A DNA stretch of 47,879 bases from a virus, in the IMG/VR virus record IMGVR_UViG_3300017788_000040, positions 1 to 47,879 of that record. One strand, given 5' to 3'. Under the pieces are notes generated by a model. It did not search any database. It was not told the origin of the DNA and saw nothing but the letters and a program-made list of their open reading frames with translations. Shown in pieces: positions 39,187 to 47,163 of the stretch; within the stretch, counting starts at the first letter, position 1, and each line of letters starts with the position of its first letter. Made by a program: the position numbers and the translations under genes.

Positions 39187-39590
39187 TGCCTAGAAAAACT
39201 CTAAAAGAAAGAAAAAATAAAGAACAACCAACAGAAAATAAAGTCAACCGTATTCGTTCTGTAATGGATAATCTCATTGGAACAGAAGATCCAGACGATA
39301 TAATGTTAGAATTAATAGATGTTTTAAACGAAAGTGGAAAAATTCCAGAAGCAGGAAAATACTATGTATTTGTTTATAATCCCAAAACATTAAATGCAAC
39401 ATATGATCAGAATCCATTAGTTGCGGTAACAGATGTTTTTTCTTGGGGATTTCGCGGTCTTAATTTTCATTGGGGAGAGATACGTCAGTATACATGGTCT
39501 GAAGTTGCTGGGCAATTATATGAAATATATCAAGAGGAACTGCCAGATGCTAGAGAACTTCCTTTCCAAAATATCCGTCTAAATAGTTAA
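39186..39590 (+). CDS. Conserved T4-like cyanophage protein, unknown
   Basis: 134 residues. A Lys/Arg-rich N-terminal 25 residues (PRKTLKERKNKEQ) precede a compact domain (DDIMLELIDVLNESGKIPEAG, YYVFVYNPKTLNATYD, VFSWGFRGLNFHWGEIRQY). The WGxRGxNxHW core is striking and likely functional, but I do not know the family. Position between gp4 and gp48 suggests a head-tail or baseplate completion role; an assembly factor is possible because of its small size and basic N-terminus. Start overlaps the gp4 stop. Confidence 0.75.
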   Translation: MPRKTLKERKNKEQPTENKVNRIRSVMDNLIGTEDPDDIMLELIDVLNESGKIPEAGKYYVFVYNPKTLNATYDQNPLVAVTDVFSWGFRGLNFHWGEIRQYTWSEVAGQLYEIYQEELPDARELPFQNIRLNS

Positions 39591-39603
39591 AAAATAGCCA
39601 AAA

Positions 39604-40542
39604 ATGGCAGCGAAAAAACCACAACCACGTTTGAGATATCCAAAAAACACTATTGACGGAAGTCAAGATTTTATTCAATTTAGTATATTTAATTATAAAA
39701 GATCTTCTAAAGATATTAAAATTTTAAAGGGCGAAGAACCTTCAAACGTAGATCAGAGCGATCCAACTCTTAGTAAATATAATTCATTTTCTGAAGAAAT
39801 AATATCAAATACAACTTTAATTGGAGAGGCGGCAAAGGGGGAATTCAAAGGATCAATAATTCTCCCAATTCCTTCTCAATTATCGGACACAAATGCCACA
39901 AATTTTGGAGAGAGTAATTTAAATTCTTTTTATGCTGCAGCTATATCAAAAACTCTTCGTATAACTGACTCGCTATCCGCTACAGAATTTGTAAAAAATG
40001 TTGGTTCTATGGCAGTAAGTGCTGCAAAAGTAGCTTCTGATCCAAGAGTTGCTGGAATAATAAAATTATTTACAGCACAGCAAGCAGTTAGTGCCCTCGG
40101 AGCAAATATTTCCTTAGAGCAATTAATTACAAGAACAACTGGATCAACAATTAATCCCAATATGGAATTATTATTTAATGGTCCTACTCTAAGACAATTT
40201 AAGTTTCAATTTAAATTTACACCAAGAAATAACCCAGAAGCTGAAGATATTAAAGAAATTATAAAAACTTTTAAAAAACATATGGCACCTAGTGGAAAAG
40301 ATACTAATTTCTTAAAAACACCAGATATTTTTGAACTTTCATATATTGGTAAAGCGTCCGATTATTTGAATAGATTTAAACTTTGTGCTCTTACAAATAT
40401 GAGTGTTAATTATACTGGTGAAGGAAATTATGCCACTTATAGCGATGGTGCTCCAGTTTCTATGATTATGGATTTAGCATTCCAAGAACTATCACCAGTT
40501 TATGCCGAAGATTACAAGAATGTTGGAGGAGTAGGTTACTAA
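39604..40542 (+). CDS. gp48-like baseplate tail-tube cap
   Basis: 312 residues. It begins MAAKKPQPRLRYPKNTIDGS and has FKGSIILPIPSQLSDTNATN, MELLFNGPTLRQFKFQFKFT and IIKTFKKHMAPSG, the pattern of the T4 gp48 tail-cap family, whose F(N)GPxxRxFxFxF element belongs to the tube fold. In T4, gp48 caps the baseplate and together with gp54 nucleates the tail tube; here the two genes are on opposite strands either side of gp4. No ribosome-binding site as strong as those of the fibre genes is visible. Confidence 0.85.
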   Translation: MAAKKPQPRLRYPKNTIDGSQDFIQFSIFNYKRSSKDIKILKGEEPSNVDQSDPTLSKYNSFSEEIISNTTLIGEAAKGEFKGSIILPIPSQLSDTNATNFGESNLNSFYAAAISKTLRITDSLSATEFVKNVGSMAVSAAKVASDPRVAGIIKLFTAQQAVSALGANISLEQLITRTTGSTINPNMELLFNGPTLRQFKFQFKFTPRNNPEAEDIKEIIKTFKKHMAPSGKDTNFLKTPDIFELSYIGKASDYLNRFKLCALTNMSVNYTGEGNYATYSDGAPVSMIMDLAFQELSPVYAEDYKNVGGVGY

Positions 40543-40543
40543 A

Positions 40544-41191
40544 ATGGGATACTTTAGAGAACTTCCAAATTTACTTTACCCATCATATCTAAACGATAAA
40601 AAATCATCTTTGGACTATACCGAAGTTAAAAATCTTTTCCGCAGAGTTAAACTAAGAGATGATCTTCAAAATATTTTGACTCTATTTAATAAGTATCAAA
40701 TCCCAGAAGGATCTCGTCCAGAACTCGTTGCTGAAGAATTTTATGGTGATCCTGAACTTGATTGGGTTGTTATCTTAACATCTGGTGTTATTAATGTTAG
40801 AGATGAATGGCCACTTTCAGATCGAGATCTTTATAATTTTGCCTATGAAAAATATGGGTCTGATTTAAATAATATTCGTCTATATGAAACAAAACAAATT
40901 AAAGATTCTCAAGGAAGATTGATATTACCAGCTGGTAAAGTTGTTGATGCTAACTTTACAATTCCAAATCCAAATAATCCACTTACAACATTAAATCCTG
41001 TTACTGGAATTAGTAATTATGAATATGAAGTTCGAAAAAATAATGAGAAAAGAAATATTTACTTATTAAAACCAAAATATTTACAAAAATTTTTAAATGA
41101 TATGAGAAAAATATTTACATATCAAAAATCATCTCAATACATAAACGAAAAATATATTAAAACTGAAAATTTAAATATCACGATGCCATAA
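40544..41191 (+). CDS. gp53-like baseplate wedge protein
   Basis: 215 residues. MGYFRELPNLLYPSYL at the start, FRRVKLRDDLQNILTLFNKY, and the LysM-like wedge pattern ELVAEEFYGDPELDWVVILT with INVRDEWPL match T4 gp53, the wedge subunit that joins the wedges round the hub. The spacing FYxDPxxDWxxL is diagnostic. The gene starts one base after gp48 stops and its last 21 bases overlap the convergent Mom-like gene on the other strand. Length is close to T4 gp53 (196). Confidence 0.9.
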   Translation: MGYFRELPNLLYPSYLNDKKSSLDYTEVKNLFRRVKLRDDLQNILTLFNKYQIPEGSRPELVAEEFYGDPELDWVVILTSGVINVRDEWPLSDRDLYNFAYEKYGSDLNNIRLYETKQIKDSQGRLILPAGKVVDANFTIPNPNNPLTTLNPVTGISNYEYEVRKNNEKRNIYLLKPKYLQKFLNDMRKIFTYQKSSQYINEKYIKTENLNITMP

Positions 41192-41770
41192 AAGTTCTAG
41201 ACTCTTATCAAATATCATTACATATCGGTGCTTGCGGGAGCGTTCTTTCCACTCTCCTGAAGCACCTTTAACTTTACCTCTAGAGTGTTTAGTTCCGTCT
41301 GCATAGTAGAAATCTTTCTTTGGGTCTGAAAGTCCGCAATATTTAAAATTACAAGCGCGATAGATTGTACCATTGTGGAAATCACTATCAGCGTAAGAGA
41401 TGATTGCTTTAACTTCAGTATCCTTCCGTAACTGTCTAATCGCTCTTGAAACAAACCAAGAAGTGATATTATGTTCGTTGTGTTGGGTTTCAGGGTGTAT
41501 GCAAAGTCGTGAAAGTTCAAAGAGTCCTTCTTGCTCATTTCGTTCTAGTCCAAATGCTCCTTGTGCGATTTCAGGTACAGGAAGTCCAGTGAAGACACAA
41601 ACTCCCTGAATACCACCAATATTCAACGGGCAAAAATCGTTTCCCTTATAAAGACCGTAGTTATATCCACTCTTAAAAGTCTTGGAAAAGTCCTTAAGAT
41701 AATGAAACCGCAGAAGTAACTCTGCGGCTTCGGATTTACTTACACGGTTAATGTAGTAATCTGTTTTCAA
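41171..41770 (-). CDS. Mom-like GNAT-fold DNA modification protein
   Basis: 199 residues. The start is a TTG at 41770 that overlaps the gp32 stop (TTGA); no early ATG exists. FELSRLCIHPETQHNEHNIT, SWFVSRAIRQLRKD, AIISYADSDFHNGTIYRACN and FKYCGLSD follow the phage Mu Mom family pattern, a GNAT-type enzyme that adds a carbamoylmethyl group to adenine. Proteins of this type occur in many phages. It probably hypermodifies DNA against host restriction, alongside the methyltransferase genes at 5116-6871. It is convergent with gp53 and overlaps it by 21 bases, and probably depends on gp32 translation. Confidence 0.75.
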   Translation of the reverse strand: MKTDYYINRVSKSEAAELLLRFHYLKDFSKTFKSGYNYGLYKGNDFCPLNIGGIQGVCVFTGLPVPEIAQGAFGLERNEQEGLFELSRLCIHPETQHNEHNITSWFVSRAIRQLRKDTEVKAIISYADSDFHNGTIYRACNFKYCGLSDPKKDFYYADGTKHSRGKVKGASGEWKERSRKHRYVMIFDKSLELLWHRDI

Positions 41771-42690
41771 TCTTCGGCAAGACGGGCGAAGTAGGACAGA
41801 GCATCATCATCGTCATCCTCCACAGGTGCCGCAACACGACGGGTGGGTTGAAGATTGTTGAGTTCGGTACGGAGATCCTCATCCAGTTCCTTCACAGAAC
41901 CACGAGTGTTGTCCTCATCAAACTCTTCAGGATCCTGGTAGCGAGGAGTGCCTTTACTGCCCAGCACATAGTCAAGACGCTTTTTCAGATCATCATAAGA
42001 TTTGAACTGATCGGCAGCAACAAGTTCAGCAAGCGAATACTGCTTCTTCCACACTGCTTCCATTGCGTCATCATCGTCCAGAATAGGAGCAGCGGCAGCA
42101 AACTCACTGGAATCATAGTTACGATAACCAGCAACGTTCTTTGCCTTCAGTTTGAAGTTGGCACCTTGCCAGAAGTCAAATGGATCGATTGCTTCTTCAT
42201 CCTCAAACTCAGGTTGCATTGCGGCAGTCAGTTTATCAAAGATCTTCTTACCATACTTAAACAGGAACACTCTACCTTCGTTGGCAGGATTGGCAGGATC
42301 CTTCACCACGTAGATGTTGGACACATAAGTCAGTTTACGCTTCTGCTTACGTGCCAGTTCCTTACCAGCATCAGTACCGTTGTTCCACAGTTCGGAGTTT
42401 AGTTCAGATACAGGATCTTTTTGACCCAGAGTGGTGAGACTGTTCTCGATATACCAACCACCAGGACCTTGGAAGGCATGGGAATAGAGTTTCACAAACG
42501 GCAGGTCTTCACCGTTGGGAGCAGGGAGGAAACGGATCACGGCATAACCATTACCGCTTTTATCTACATCCAGTTTCCACAGACGGTCATCACTAGAACC
42601 GCTGCTAGTATTCATTTTTTCTACTTCTTTGACCAATTTGGCAGTAAGATTGCCCAGCTTGGACTGCTTTTTAAGGTCGGAAAACGACAT
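41767..42690 (-). CDS. gp32-like single-stranded DNA-binding protein
   Basis: 307 residues, as long as T4 gp32 (301). It has a basic N-terminal arm (SDLKKQSKLGNLTAKLVKEV) for cooperative binding, an OB core (DKSGNGYAVIRFLPAPNGED, SHAFQGPGGWYIENSL, KLTYVSNIYVVKDPANP) and an acidic C-terminal tail (EDDDDDALSYFARLAED) that recruits gp59 and polymerase. It has no cysteine, so the zinc site of T4 gp32 (His64, Cys77, Cys87, Cys90) is absent. A sigma70 promoter lies 45 bases upstream, inside the DUF1825 gene. GAGGTAA precedes the ATG. Confidence 0.93.
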   Translation of the reverse strand: MSFSDLKKQSKLGNLTAKLVKEVEKMNTSSGSSDDRLWKLDVDKSGNGYAVIRFLPAPNGEDLPFVKLYSHAFQGPGGWYIENSLTTLGQKDPVSELNSELWNNGTDAGKELARKQKRKLTYVSNIYVVKDPANPANEGRVFLFKYGKKIFDKLTAAMQPEFEDEEAIDPFDFWQGANFKLKAKNVAGYRNYDSSEFAAAAPILDDDDAMEAVWKKQYSLAELVAADQFKSYDDLKKRLDYVLGSKGTPRYQDPEEFDEDNTRGSVKELDEDLRTELNNLQPTRRVAAPVEDDDDDALSYFARLAED

Positions 42691-42734
42691 TTAGATTACC
42701 TCGGATTAATTGGATTCGGGGGATTTACTTAGAT

Positions 42735-42763
42735 AGTATAGCGAAGATTGAATCACCTGTCAA
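42735..42763 (-). promoter_or_regulatory. sigma70-like promoter of gp32
   Basis: TTGACA (42758-42763), 17-base spacer, TATACT (42735-42740) on the minus strand; one mismatch. It overlaps the last codons of the DUF1825 gene. Confidence 0.75.
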
Positions 42764-43085
42764 TGAATTGTTTGAGTGATTCAATGGTCTTGTTCATACT
42801 ACTGAATAAAACTTGCATATCAGTCTCTGGTGGGAAACCCATCAGGGCAACTGACTTGCGTAGGTTCTCTTTCATTTCAACCGCTTCTGGGTCGTTTGAA
42901 AGGGACATCCTAGTATACATCACTCTTTGCTTTTCTAGCAAGAGCTCAAGTTTCTCAATGTGTTCCAGTTTGGTCTCACGGGGCATCATACCGAAAGTCA
43001 GGATACTTCCATAGACTTCCTCTTGTAACTTGTTAATTTCTTTCAGTTCATCTTGAATAATATCGGAGTCGAAAAAATTACTCAT
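42753..43085 (-). CDS. DUF1825 family protein
   Basis: 110 residues: MSNFFDSDIIQDELKEINKL, then LLLEKQRVMYTRMSLSNDPEA and MQVLFSSMNKTIESLKQF. This matches DUF1825, a helical family found mainly in cyanobacteria, whose members share FFDS, a long helix, a R(F/M)xLS(D/N)DP element and a Mnxt(l/i)e ending. The phage copy is therefore probably of host origin. It sits between gp59 and gp32, where T4 has no such gene, and overlaps the gp59 stop by eight bases. Function unknown; position suggests a link with replication. Confidence 0.85.
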   Translation of the reverse strand: MSNFFDSDIIQDELKEINKLQEEVYGSILTFGMMPRETKLEHIEKLELLLEKQRVMYTRMSLSNDPEAVEMKENLRKSVALMGFPPETDMQVLFSSMNKTIESLKQFIDR

Positions 43086-43674
43086 CTATAATGTCCCGTA
43101 AAAGTTTTTTGTAAGAGAACACATCAATATTTAGAAACGGATTATATTTTTTTATTTTTAAAGATACGGTTTCCCATACTGGGTCCAGAAGTTGCTTATC
43201 AAAGGTCTTCCCGAACAGGAATATTCTATCATAGATCACTAGGGTTTCCAAGCTAATCTTCCCGCCCAGGAACTTTTTTAAAATAGGTGGATGACCTTTG
43301 GAACAGTTCAAGGCATCCTCTAATTTTGTCTCCGAGAACAATTCGTTGCTTTGTTCTTTGAACAAGTAAGTCAAACTCTGTTGTCGTCGCATCCAGTCTG
43401 TGTAATTTCTTTCTCCAGAACTTATAATTTCTCCAATCCATAGATTCTGTGGGTTGTCTGCTGCTACAAAGTTGGATACTAAAAAGTCTAAAACCTCTTT
43501 ATCACTATATTTACGACTCGTCTTTTCAAACCAATATTTGTCTTTACGTTTGTTAAATGAAGTTAAACTGGCACGAGTCTTCGCACCGTACTTAAAAAAG
43601 TCGTATTTTGGGTTTGTAAAATGATTTTTAAGTGACAGATAATGTTGATAAGTTTCAAAGGGTGTCACGATCAT
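43078..43674 (-). CDS. gp59-like helicase loader
   Basis: 198 residues against 217 in T4. MIVTPFETYQHYLSLKNHFT, then YDFFKYGAKTRASLTSFNKR and KYWFEKTSRKYSDKEVLDFL match the gp59 N-terminal domain; the C-terminus has KLEDALNCSKGHPPILKKFL and a helical end. Gp59 loads the gp41 helicase onto gp32-covered DNA at recombination intermediates. It is in the classic gp33-gp59-gp32 order here, with the DUF1825 gene inserted before gp32. It overlaps the gp33 stop by four bases. Confidence 0.9.
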   Translation of the reverse strand: MIVTPFETYQHYLSLKNHFTNPKYDFFKYGAKTRASLTSFNKRKDKYWFEKTSRKYSDKEVLDFLVSNFVAADNPQNLWIGEIISSGERNYTDWMRRQQSLTYLFKEQSNELFSETKLEDALNCSKGHPPILKKFLGGKISLETLVIYDRIFLFGKTFDKQLLDPVWETVSLKIKKYNPFLNIDVFSYKKLLRDIIDE

Positions 43675-43931
43675 AAAGGCAATCTTGCTCGGGAAGTTTT
43701 TTTCATAAAATTAAGACGAGTTGCGTCCCACTTAATCCTTTCCTTTAGAGGTTTTGAAATGAGTTTTGTGACTGATTCTACTTCAAGACTATTGATTTCA
43801 CAATAGTGAACAATAGCATCAATGTAGTTAAGATTTTCTTCTGCGACGATTTTTTCAACTTCAAGGGCAAACTTGGAGGGAGTTAAAAACTTATTTTCGA
43901 TTGCCTGTTCTAATTCTTTATTTGGTTCCAT
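43671..43931 (-). CDS. gp33-like late transcription co-activator
   Basis: 86 residues from the ATG at 43931; longer in-frame starts would run deep into the nuclease gene, so this one with a 14-base overlap is preferred. MEPNKELEQAIENKFLTPSK, FALEVEKIVAEENLNYIDAI and ISKPLKERIKWDATRLNFM match the gp33 family. In T4, gp33 bridges RNA polymerase to the sliding clamp for late promoters recognised with gp55. NATAAATA motifs before the structural genes in this window are the expected targets. T4 gp33 is longer (112). Confidence 0.85.
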   Translation of the reverse strand: MEPNKELEQAIENKFLTPSKFALEVEKIVAEENLNYIDAIVHYCEINSLEVESVTKLISKPLKERIKWDATRLNFMKKTSRARLPL

Positions 43932-44598
43932 AGAGCTCCAGTTTATCTCTAACAAACTTTCTAATGTATTGGGTGAGAAGTTTGATGTATTTTGATTTGT
44001 CTCTTTCTTCATAAACGACGCATTCTCCATTTTCACAAGCCATAATGATTACAAGTTTTTTGACTGAAATACCAGTCAGTTCGTATAGCATACATCCATA
44101 CGCCATACATTGAACAAAATAATGTTCTATCCACTCACGTGGTTTTGGTTTTTTAGAAGTCTTAAAGTCAATTATTGCTAACTCGCCGTCATATTCAGCG
44201 ATACAGTCAACAGTCCCAGCAACGCCTAGTTGCTTACTATATAGGGACCCTTCAAGGGCGTAGATATTATTTATGCGATTGAGTTCTGTTTTTGAGATCT
44301 TAAACAGAAAGTCTGAAAGAGGTTGAACTGGGGGTAGATCACGATTATAAAGATAGTTCTCTACAAGTGTGTGCATATCAGTTCCACGACTGGTTGCCGC
44401 TTTTGTGATTTTCTCTGCTTCTTCTTCTCCGACTTTTTTGCGCCAGTTAATAAAGATCTCCTTATTAAAATGACTGGTCACCGAAGTGATGGAGACCAGT
44501 CGGAGAAGTTCTTCTTCATCAGGAACTGAATAGTATCTTACACCATCAATTGTCTCACGCTCCAACTTTGGGAGTTCAATATCAATATGTTTAAACAT
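43918..44598 (-). CDS. PD-(D/E)XK nuclease (Cas4/RecB-like)
   Basis: 226 residues from the ATG at 44598, which overlaps the PhoH stop (ATGA). The nuclease core is GVAGTVDCIAEYD (D131) followed by ELAIIDFKTSKK (D144-x-K146), with an upstream GTDMHTLVE that often carries the extra His ligand, and Q-x-x-x-Y after it (FVQCMAYGCML), all typical of the RecB/Cas4-like exonuclease family. It may process ends in phage recombination or degrade host DNA. The gene is in a tight run PhoH - nuclease - gp33 - gp59. Confidence 0.85.
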   Translation of the reverse strand: MFKHIDIELPKLERETIDGVRYYSVPDEEELLRLVSITSVTSHFNKEIFINWRKKVGEEEAEKITKAATSRGTDMHTLVENYLYNRDLPPVQPLSDFLFKISKTELNRINNIYALEGSLYSKQLGVAGTVDCIAEYDGELAIIDFKTSKKPKPREWIEHYFVQCMAYGCMLYELTGISVKKLVIIMACENGECVVYEERDKSKYIKLLTQYIRKFVRDKLELYGTK

Positions 44599-45356
44599 CA
44601 AAAACCTGCTTCCATTTTAGCCATAATGTATTCTTTAACAAGACCAGAACGAACAATATCATTAACACCGAATTCAATCAGATCAAAAGATGGCATTGCT
44701 CTTAAAATTTTCATAAAATCAATAATACCATTTCTTTCATTTGTTTTCTGCAAATCAGACTGTGTGGCATCACCACAGAAACAAATTTTAGTATTTTCAC
44801 CAACACGTGTAATTATACTATCTAATTCATGAAAATTCAAGTTTTGAAACTCATCTACAATAATGATAGCGTTATCAAGCGTCGTTCCACGAAGGAATGA
44901 AGTAGACCAGAACTTAATAGTTTCTTGTGATTTGAGATTTCCGTAAAGCATCTCAAATTCAGAATCAGAAGGCATCTGGAACATATACTTTACCATATTC
45001 TTATAAGGAATCTGGTAAATATCTGCTTTATCATCATGAGTTCCAGGTAAAAAACCAATTTCTCTTGTGGCAACTAGTGAACGTACAAGATAAATTTTTT
45101 CATAAGGAGTTGTTTCATCCAAAACATCAGAGAGAGCATTATACAATGTAATAAAAGTTTTACCAGTACCAGCACACCCATAGGCAACAATATGTTGACC
45201 CTTTAAATAAGATTCAAATAATTGTTTTTGATTATCTGTGAGAGGATCAATATCAACTAAGTAATCAGAACTTAGTGGTTTTCTCCTTTTCATTTGTTTT
45301 GCGGTGAGACCAACGCCAATAGGTTGATCAGATCCTCCTCTTTTTCTTCTTGCCAT
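44598..45356 (-). CDS. phoH: PhoH-like ATPase
   Basis: 252 residues. Walker A GCAGTGKT (60-67), Walker B IIIVDEFQN (164-172), and TRVGENTKICFCGDATQSD match the PhoH family (a superfamily 1-like P-loop fold). The N-terminus is very basic (MARRKRGGS). PhoH is nearly universal in marine T4-like cyanophages. The link to phosphate starvation is historical; RNA-related helicase activity is more likely. It is the first of a coupled series of genes ending at gp32. Six bases separate it from the gene upstream. Confidence 0.92.
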   Translation of the reverse strand: MARRKRGGSDQPIGVGLTAKQMKRRKPLSSDYLVDIDPLTDNQKQLFESYLKGQHIVAYGCAGTGKTFITLYNALSDVLDETTPYEKIYLVRSLVATREIGFLPGTHDDKADIYQIPYKNMVKYMFQMPSDSEFEMLYGNLKSQETIKFWSTSFLRGTTLDNAIIIVDEFQNLNFHELDSIITRVGENTKICFCGDATQSDLQKTNERNGIIDFMKILRAMPSFDLIEFGVNDIVRSGLVKEYIMAKMEAGF

Positions 45357-45362
45357 AGTTAA

Positions 45363-45605
45363 TTAGATTTTTTTTACAGTTGAACCAGGTGCCTTTGCTG
45401 CTTTTCCAAGCACATCATTCCATCCAGGATGTTTATTGGCAAGTTTATCTTTCCACTCACCAACTTCTCCTGGAGTAGCACATCCTTCAGACCAATCCCT
45501 TTTCCATTCGGGATTGTCTTTATACCATTGAGTAATATCATGAACACTCATTTCTACTACTCTTTTTTCTCCTGTTTCTACATGAATAATTGGATAAATT
45601 GCCAT
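45363..45605 (-). CDS. Conserved small cyanophage protein (FmdB-like start)
   Basis: 80 residues: MAIYPIIHVETGEKRVVEMS, then DITQWYKDNPEWKRDWSEG, WKDKLANKHPGWNDVLGKAA and a basic end (APGSTVKKI). The MxIYPI start and overall length resemble FmdB-type zinc-ribbon regulators, but the zinc-binding cysteine pairs are missing (only one cysteine). Proteins very like it, from memory, sit next to PhoH in many cyanophages. Function unknown; it may be a PhoH partner. Confidence 0.8.
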   Translation of the reverse strand: MAIYPIIHVETGEKRVVEMSVHDITQWYKDNPEWKRDWSEGCATPGEVGEWKDKLANKHPGWNDVLGKAAKAPGSTVKKI

Positions 45606-45631
45606 AAAGTTACAAAATCAAGATAATTTAT

Positions 45632-46267
45632 TTAGAACCACTCAAGAGCGTCTGATACCGTTGGAAATTGTTCGATAAACACTTTTTTACAAGCAAGAGC
45701 AATATCCATATGTTCTTTTTGAGTTCCGTTGGCAGAACGCAGGTTGATATAGTGTATCCAGGAGCGACAAGATCCACTCATATAGATGCGTGTAGGCGTT
45801 GCCAAGGGCAATACAAACCTGGCACACTCTTTGGCAACCCCGTGATCTAAAAGCTCCTTATAGAGGCGCATAGAATGTGCGAAATGATCTTGAATTTTTC
45901 CTTGAAGAGTCAGTCTTTCATATTCTGGAATATCATCAATTGAATTTTGGCGATTTTTAGTATCTTGACGACGAAGTTCTGGGACAGGAATATATTCAGA
46001 AATCAGTGAAGTATCGGCATAACGCTGTGAAAACTCTTGATATGTAAATGAACGATGACGGAGAATTTGAGCGGCAATACCACGAGTCGTCTCAATCTCA
46101 AGGGTCATGAATGCCTGCTCAAAAACAGACCAATGATTATGCTTAATACAATAAGCAAGCAACTTGGCATAGTTTTCGTTGTCTTGATTTGTGGGGTTGC
46201 TAACTCTAGCAACATACGCCATTGTTTTTTCTGCATCTGGTGTCACACTGATGAGTTTTACGGTCAT
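45632..46267 (-). CDS. thyX: ThyX, flavin-dependent thymidylate synthase
   Basis: 211 residues. The ThyX motif RHR-x7-S is at 70-80 (RHRSFTYQEFS), followed by QRYAD. ARFVLPLATPTRIYMSG and SGSCRSWIHYINLR supply the other conserved FAD/dUMP contacts. ThyX makes dTMP from dUMP with methylene-tetrahydrofolate and FAD; the phage thus raises dTTP for an AT-rich genome, as is common in cyanophages. Length is typical. The start overlaps the stop of the 55-residue gene upstream (ATGA). Confidence 0.95.
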   Translation of the reverse strand: MTVKLISVTPDAEKTMAYVARVSNPTNQDNENYAKLLAYCIKHNHWSVFEQAFMTLEIETTRGIAAQILRHRSFTYQEFSQRYADTSLISEYIPVPELRRQDTKNRQNSIDDIPEYERLTLQGKIQDHFAHSMRLYKELLDHGVAKECARFVLPLATPTRIYMSGSCRSWIHYINLRSANGTQKEHMDIALACKKVFIEQFPTVSDALEWF

Positions 46268-46431
46268 TTTTTTCCAAATCCTTTTGATGTTTTTGCTTCT
46301 AGTTCCGCAAGTTCTTGTTTCACAACTCGCAATTGAGATTTCATCTCCTTTAATTGTTCTTCACTATACAAGTGATCTTGCTTAACTAACCTCTCAAGTA
46401 GTTTCACTAATTCTTTTGTCCTATTAGACAT
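46264..46431 (-). CDS. 55-residue coiled-coil-like protein
   Basis: From the ATG at 46431: MSNRTKELVKLLERLVKQDH, then EEQLKEMKSQLRVVKQELAE and TSKGFGKK. Helical throughout with heptad leucines, so a small coiled coil is likely. Its TGA overlaps the ThyX ATG. From memory, small proteins ending in SKGFGK precede ThyX in other cyanophages. Function unknown. Confidence 0.75.
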   Translation of the reverse strand: MSNRTKELVKLLERLVKQDHLYSEEQLKEMKSQLRVVKQELAELEAKTSKGFGKK

Positions 46432-46432
46432 T

Positions 46433-46966
46433 TTATTCCACCAAATAAAGTTTATATGCGAGAGTCACTCTCAAATCTAAAAAATCTCTTGAAAGTGTTT
46501 GGGCAAAATGAGGAACATTACCATCAAAGTAAACAGCTTTTAATGGTTTTGGGTAAACAGATATTATATTACCATTTGAATAAAATATAGTTGCTCCACC
46601 CCATTCAATATTCCAATTCGGATTACAATAAATTAAAAAAGTTCTTGAATTTGGGTTTTCATCATCAGTATGATGATAACCTTGTTGCCCAAATGTTTGC
46701 CCGTTTAAATAAATTTTGGAGTAATAGACATCTTCATTCCATCTTTTTTTAATATAAATTTTAATTTTTTCAAAAAGAAAAGATGAAAAATAATCAATAT
46801 TTTCAAGATTTATATGCCAAAATTTTTTGTCTCCAGATTTACTGAGACCAGATAATTTCCACCCTATAGAATCTGGATTATAAGTGAAATTATTAATTTT
46901 ATATAATAATTCTGAAAATTCTTCTATATTTAAAAAATTTTCAATTGGAAAAACTTTATCAGACAT
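46433..46966 (-). CDS. 2OG-Fe(II) oxygenase (third copy)
   Basis: 177 residues. Iron ligands H99-x-D101 (GYHHTDDEN) and H153 (NVPHFAQTL), with R166 (LDLRVTLAYKL) binding 2-oxoglutarate. IEWGGATIFYSNGNIISVYP and KAVYFDGN are the standard strands before the distal histidine. It is unlike the two tail-cluster copies in sequence and sits next to ThyX and early-type small genes, so its substrate may be different (a nucleotide, host protein or metabolite). One base separates it from the 55-residue gene. Confidence 0.85.
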   Translation of the reverse strand: MSDKVFPIENFLNIEEFSELLYKINNFTYNPDSIGWKLSGLSKSGDKKFWHINLENIDYFSSFLFEKIKIYIKKRWNEDVYYSKIYLNGQTFGQQGYHHTDDENPNSRTFLIYCNPNWNIEWGGATIFYSNGNIISVYPKPLKAVYFDGNVPHFAQTLSRDFLDLRVTLAYKLYLVE

Positions 46967-46968
46967 TA

Positions 46969-47142
46969 TTAATCAGGGTATCCATCGTCATCATCAAAAA
47001 TTTCATCATAATCTAAAATGGGTCTCTTTTTTATTGGTTCTACGTAGTTATAAGCAGAAGTATCAGAATACACTTCTGCTTTCAGAGAATCAACCAACAG
47101 TTCTAGATTACGAACGATGAGTTTAAGTTTGTCTTTGTCCAT
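46969..47142 (-). CDS. 57-residue acidic protein
   Basis: From the ATG at 47142: MDKDKLKLIVRNLELLVDSL, then EPIKKRPILDYDEIF and a Asp-rich end (DDDDGYPD). A helix with an acidic tail, similar to other small early phage proteins. It is the first gene after the terminator-promoter element at 47164-47198 and lies two bases before the third oxygenase gene. Function unknown. Confidence 0.7.
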   Translation of the reverse strand: MDKDKLKLIVRNLELLVDSLKAEVYSDTSAYNYVEPIKKRPILDYDEIFDDDDGYPD

Positions 47143-47163
47143 AAGATACTATTCTCTCAAGAT

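Noticed and set aside
45363-45605. Zinc-ribbon regulator (FmdB) for the 80-residue protein
   Set aside because: The start is similar but the required cysteine pairs are absent, so only a loose resemblance is noted.
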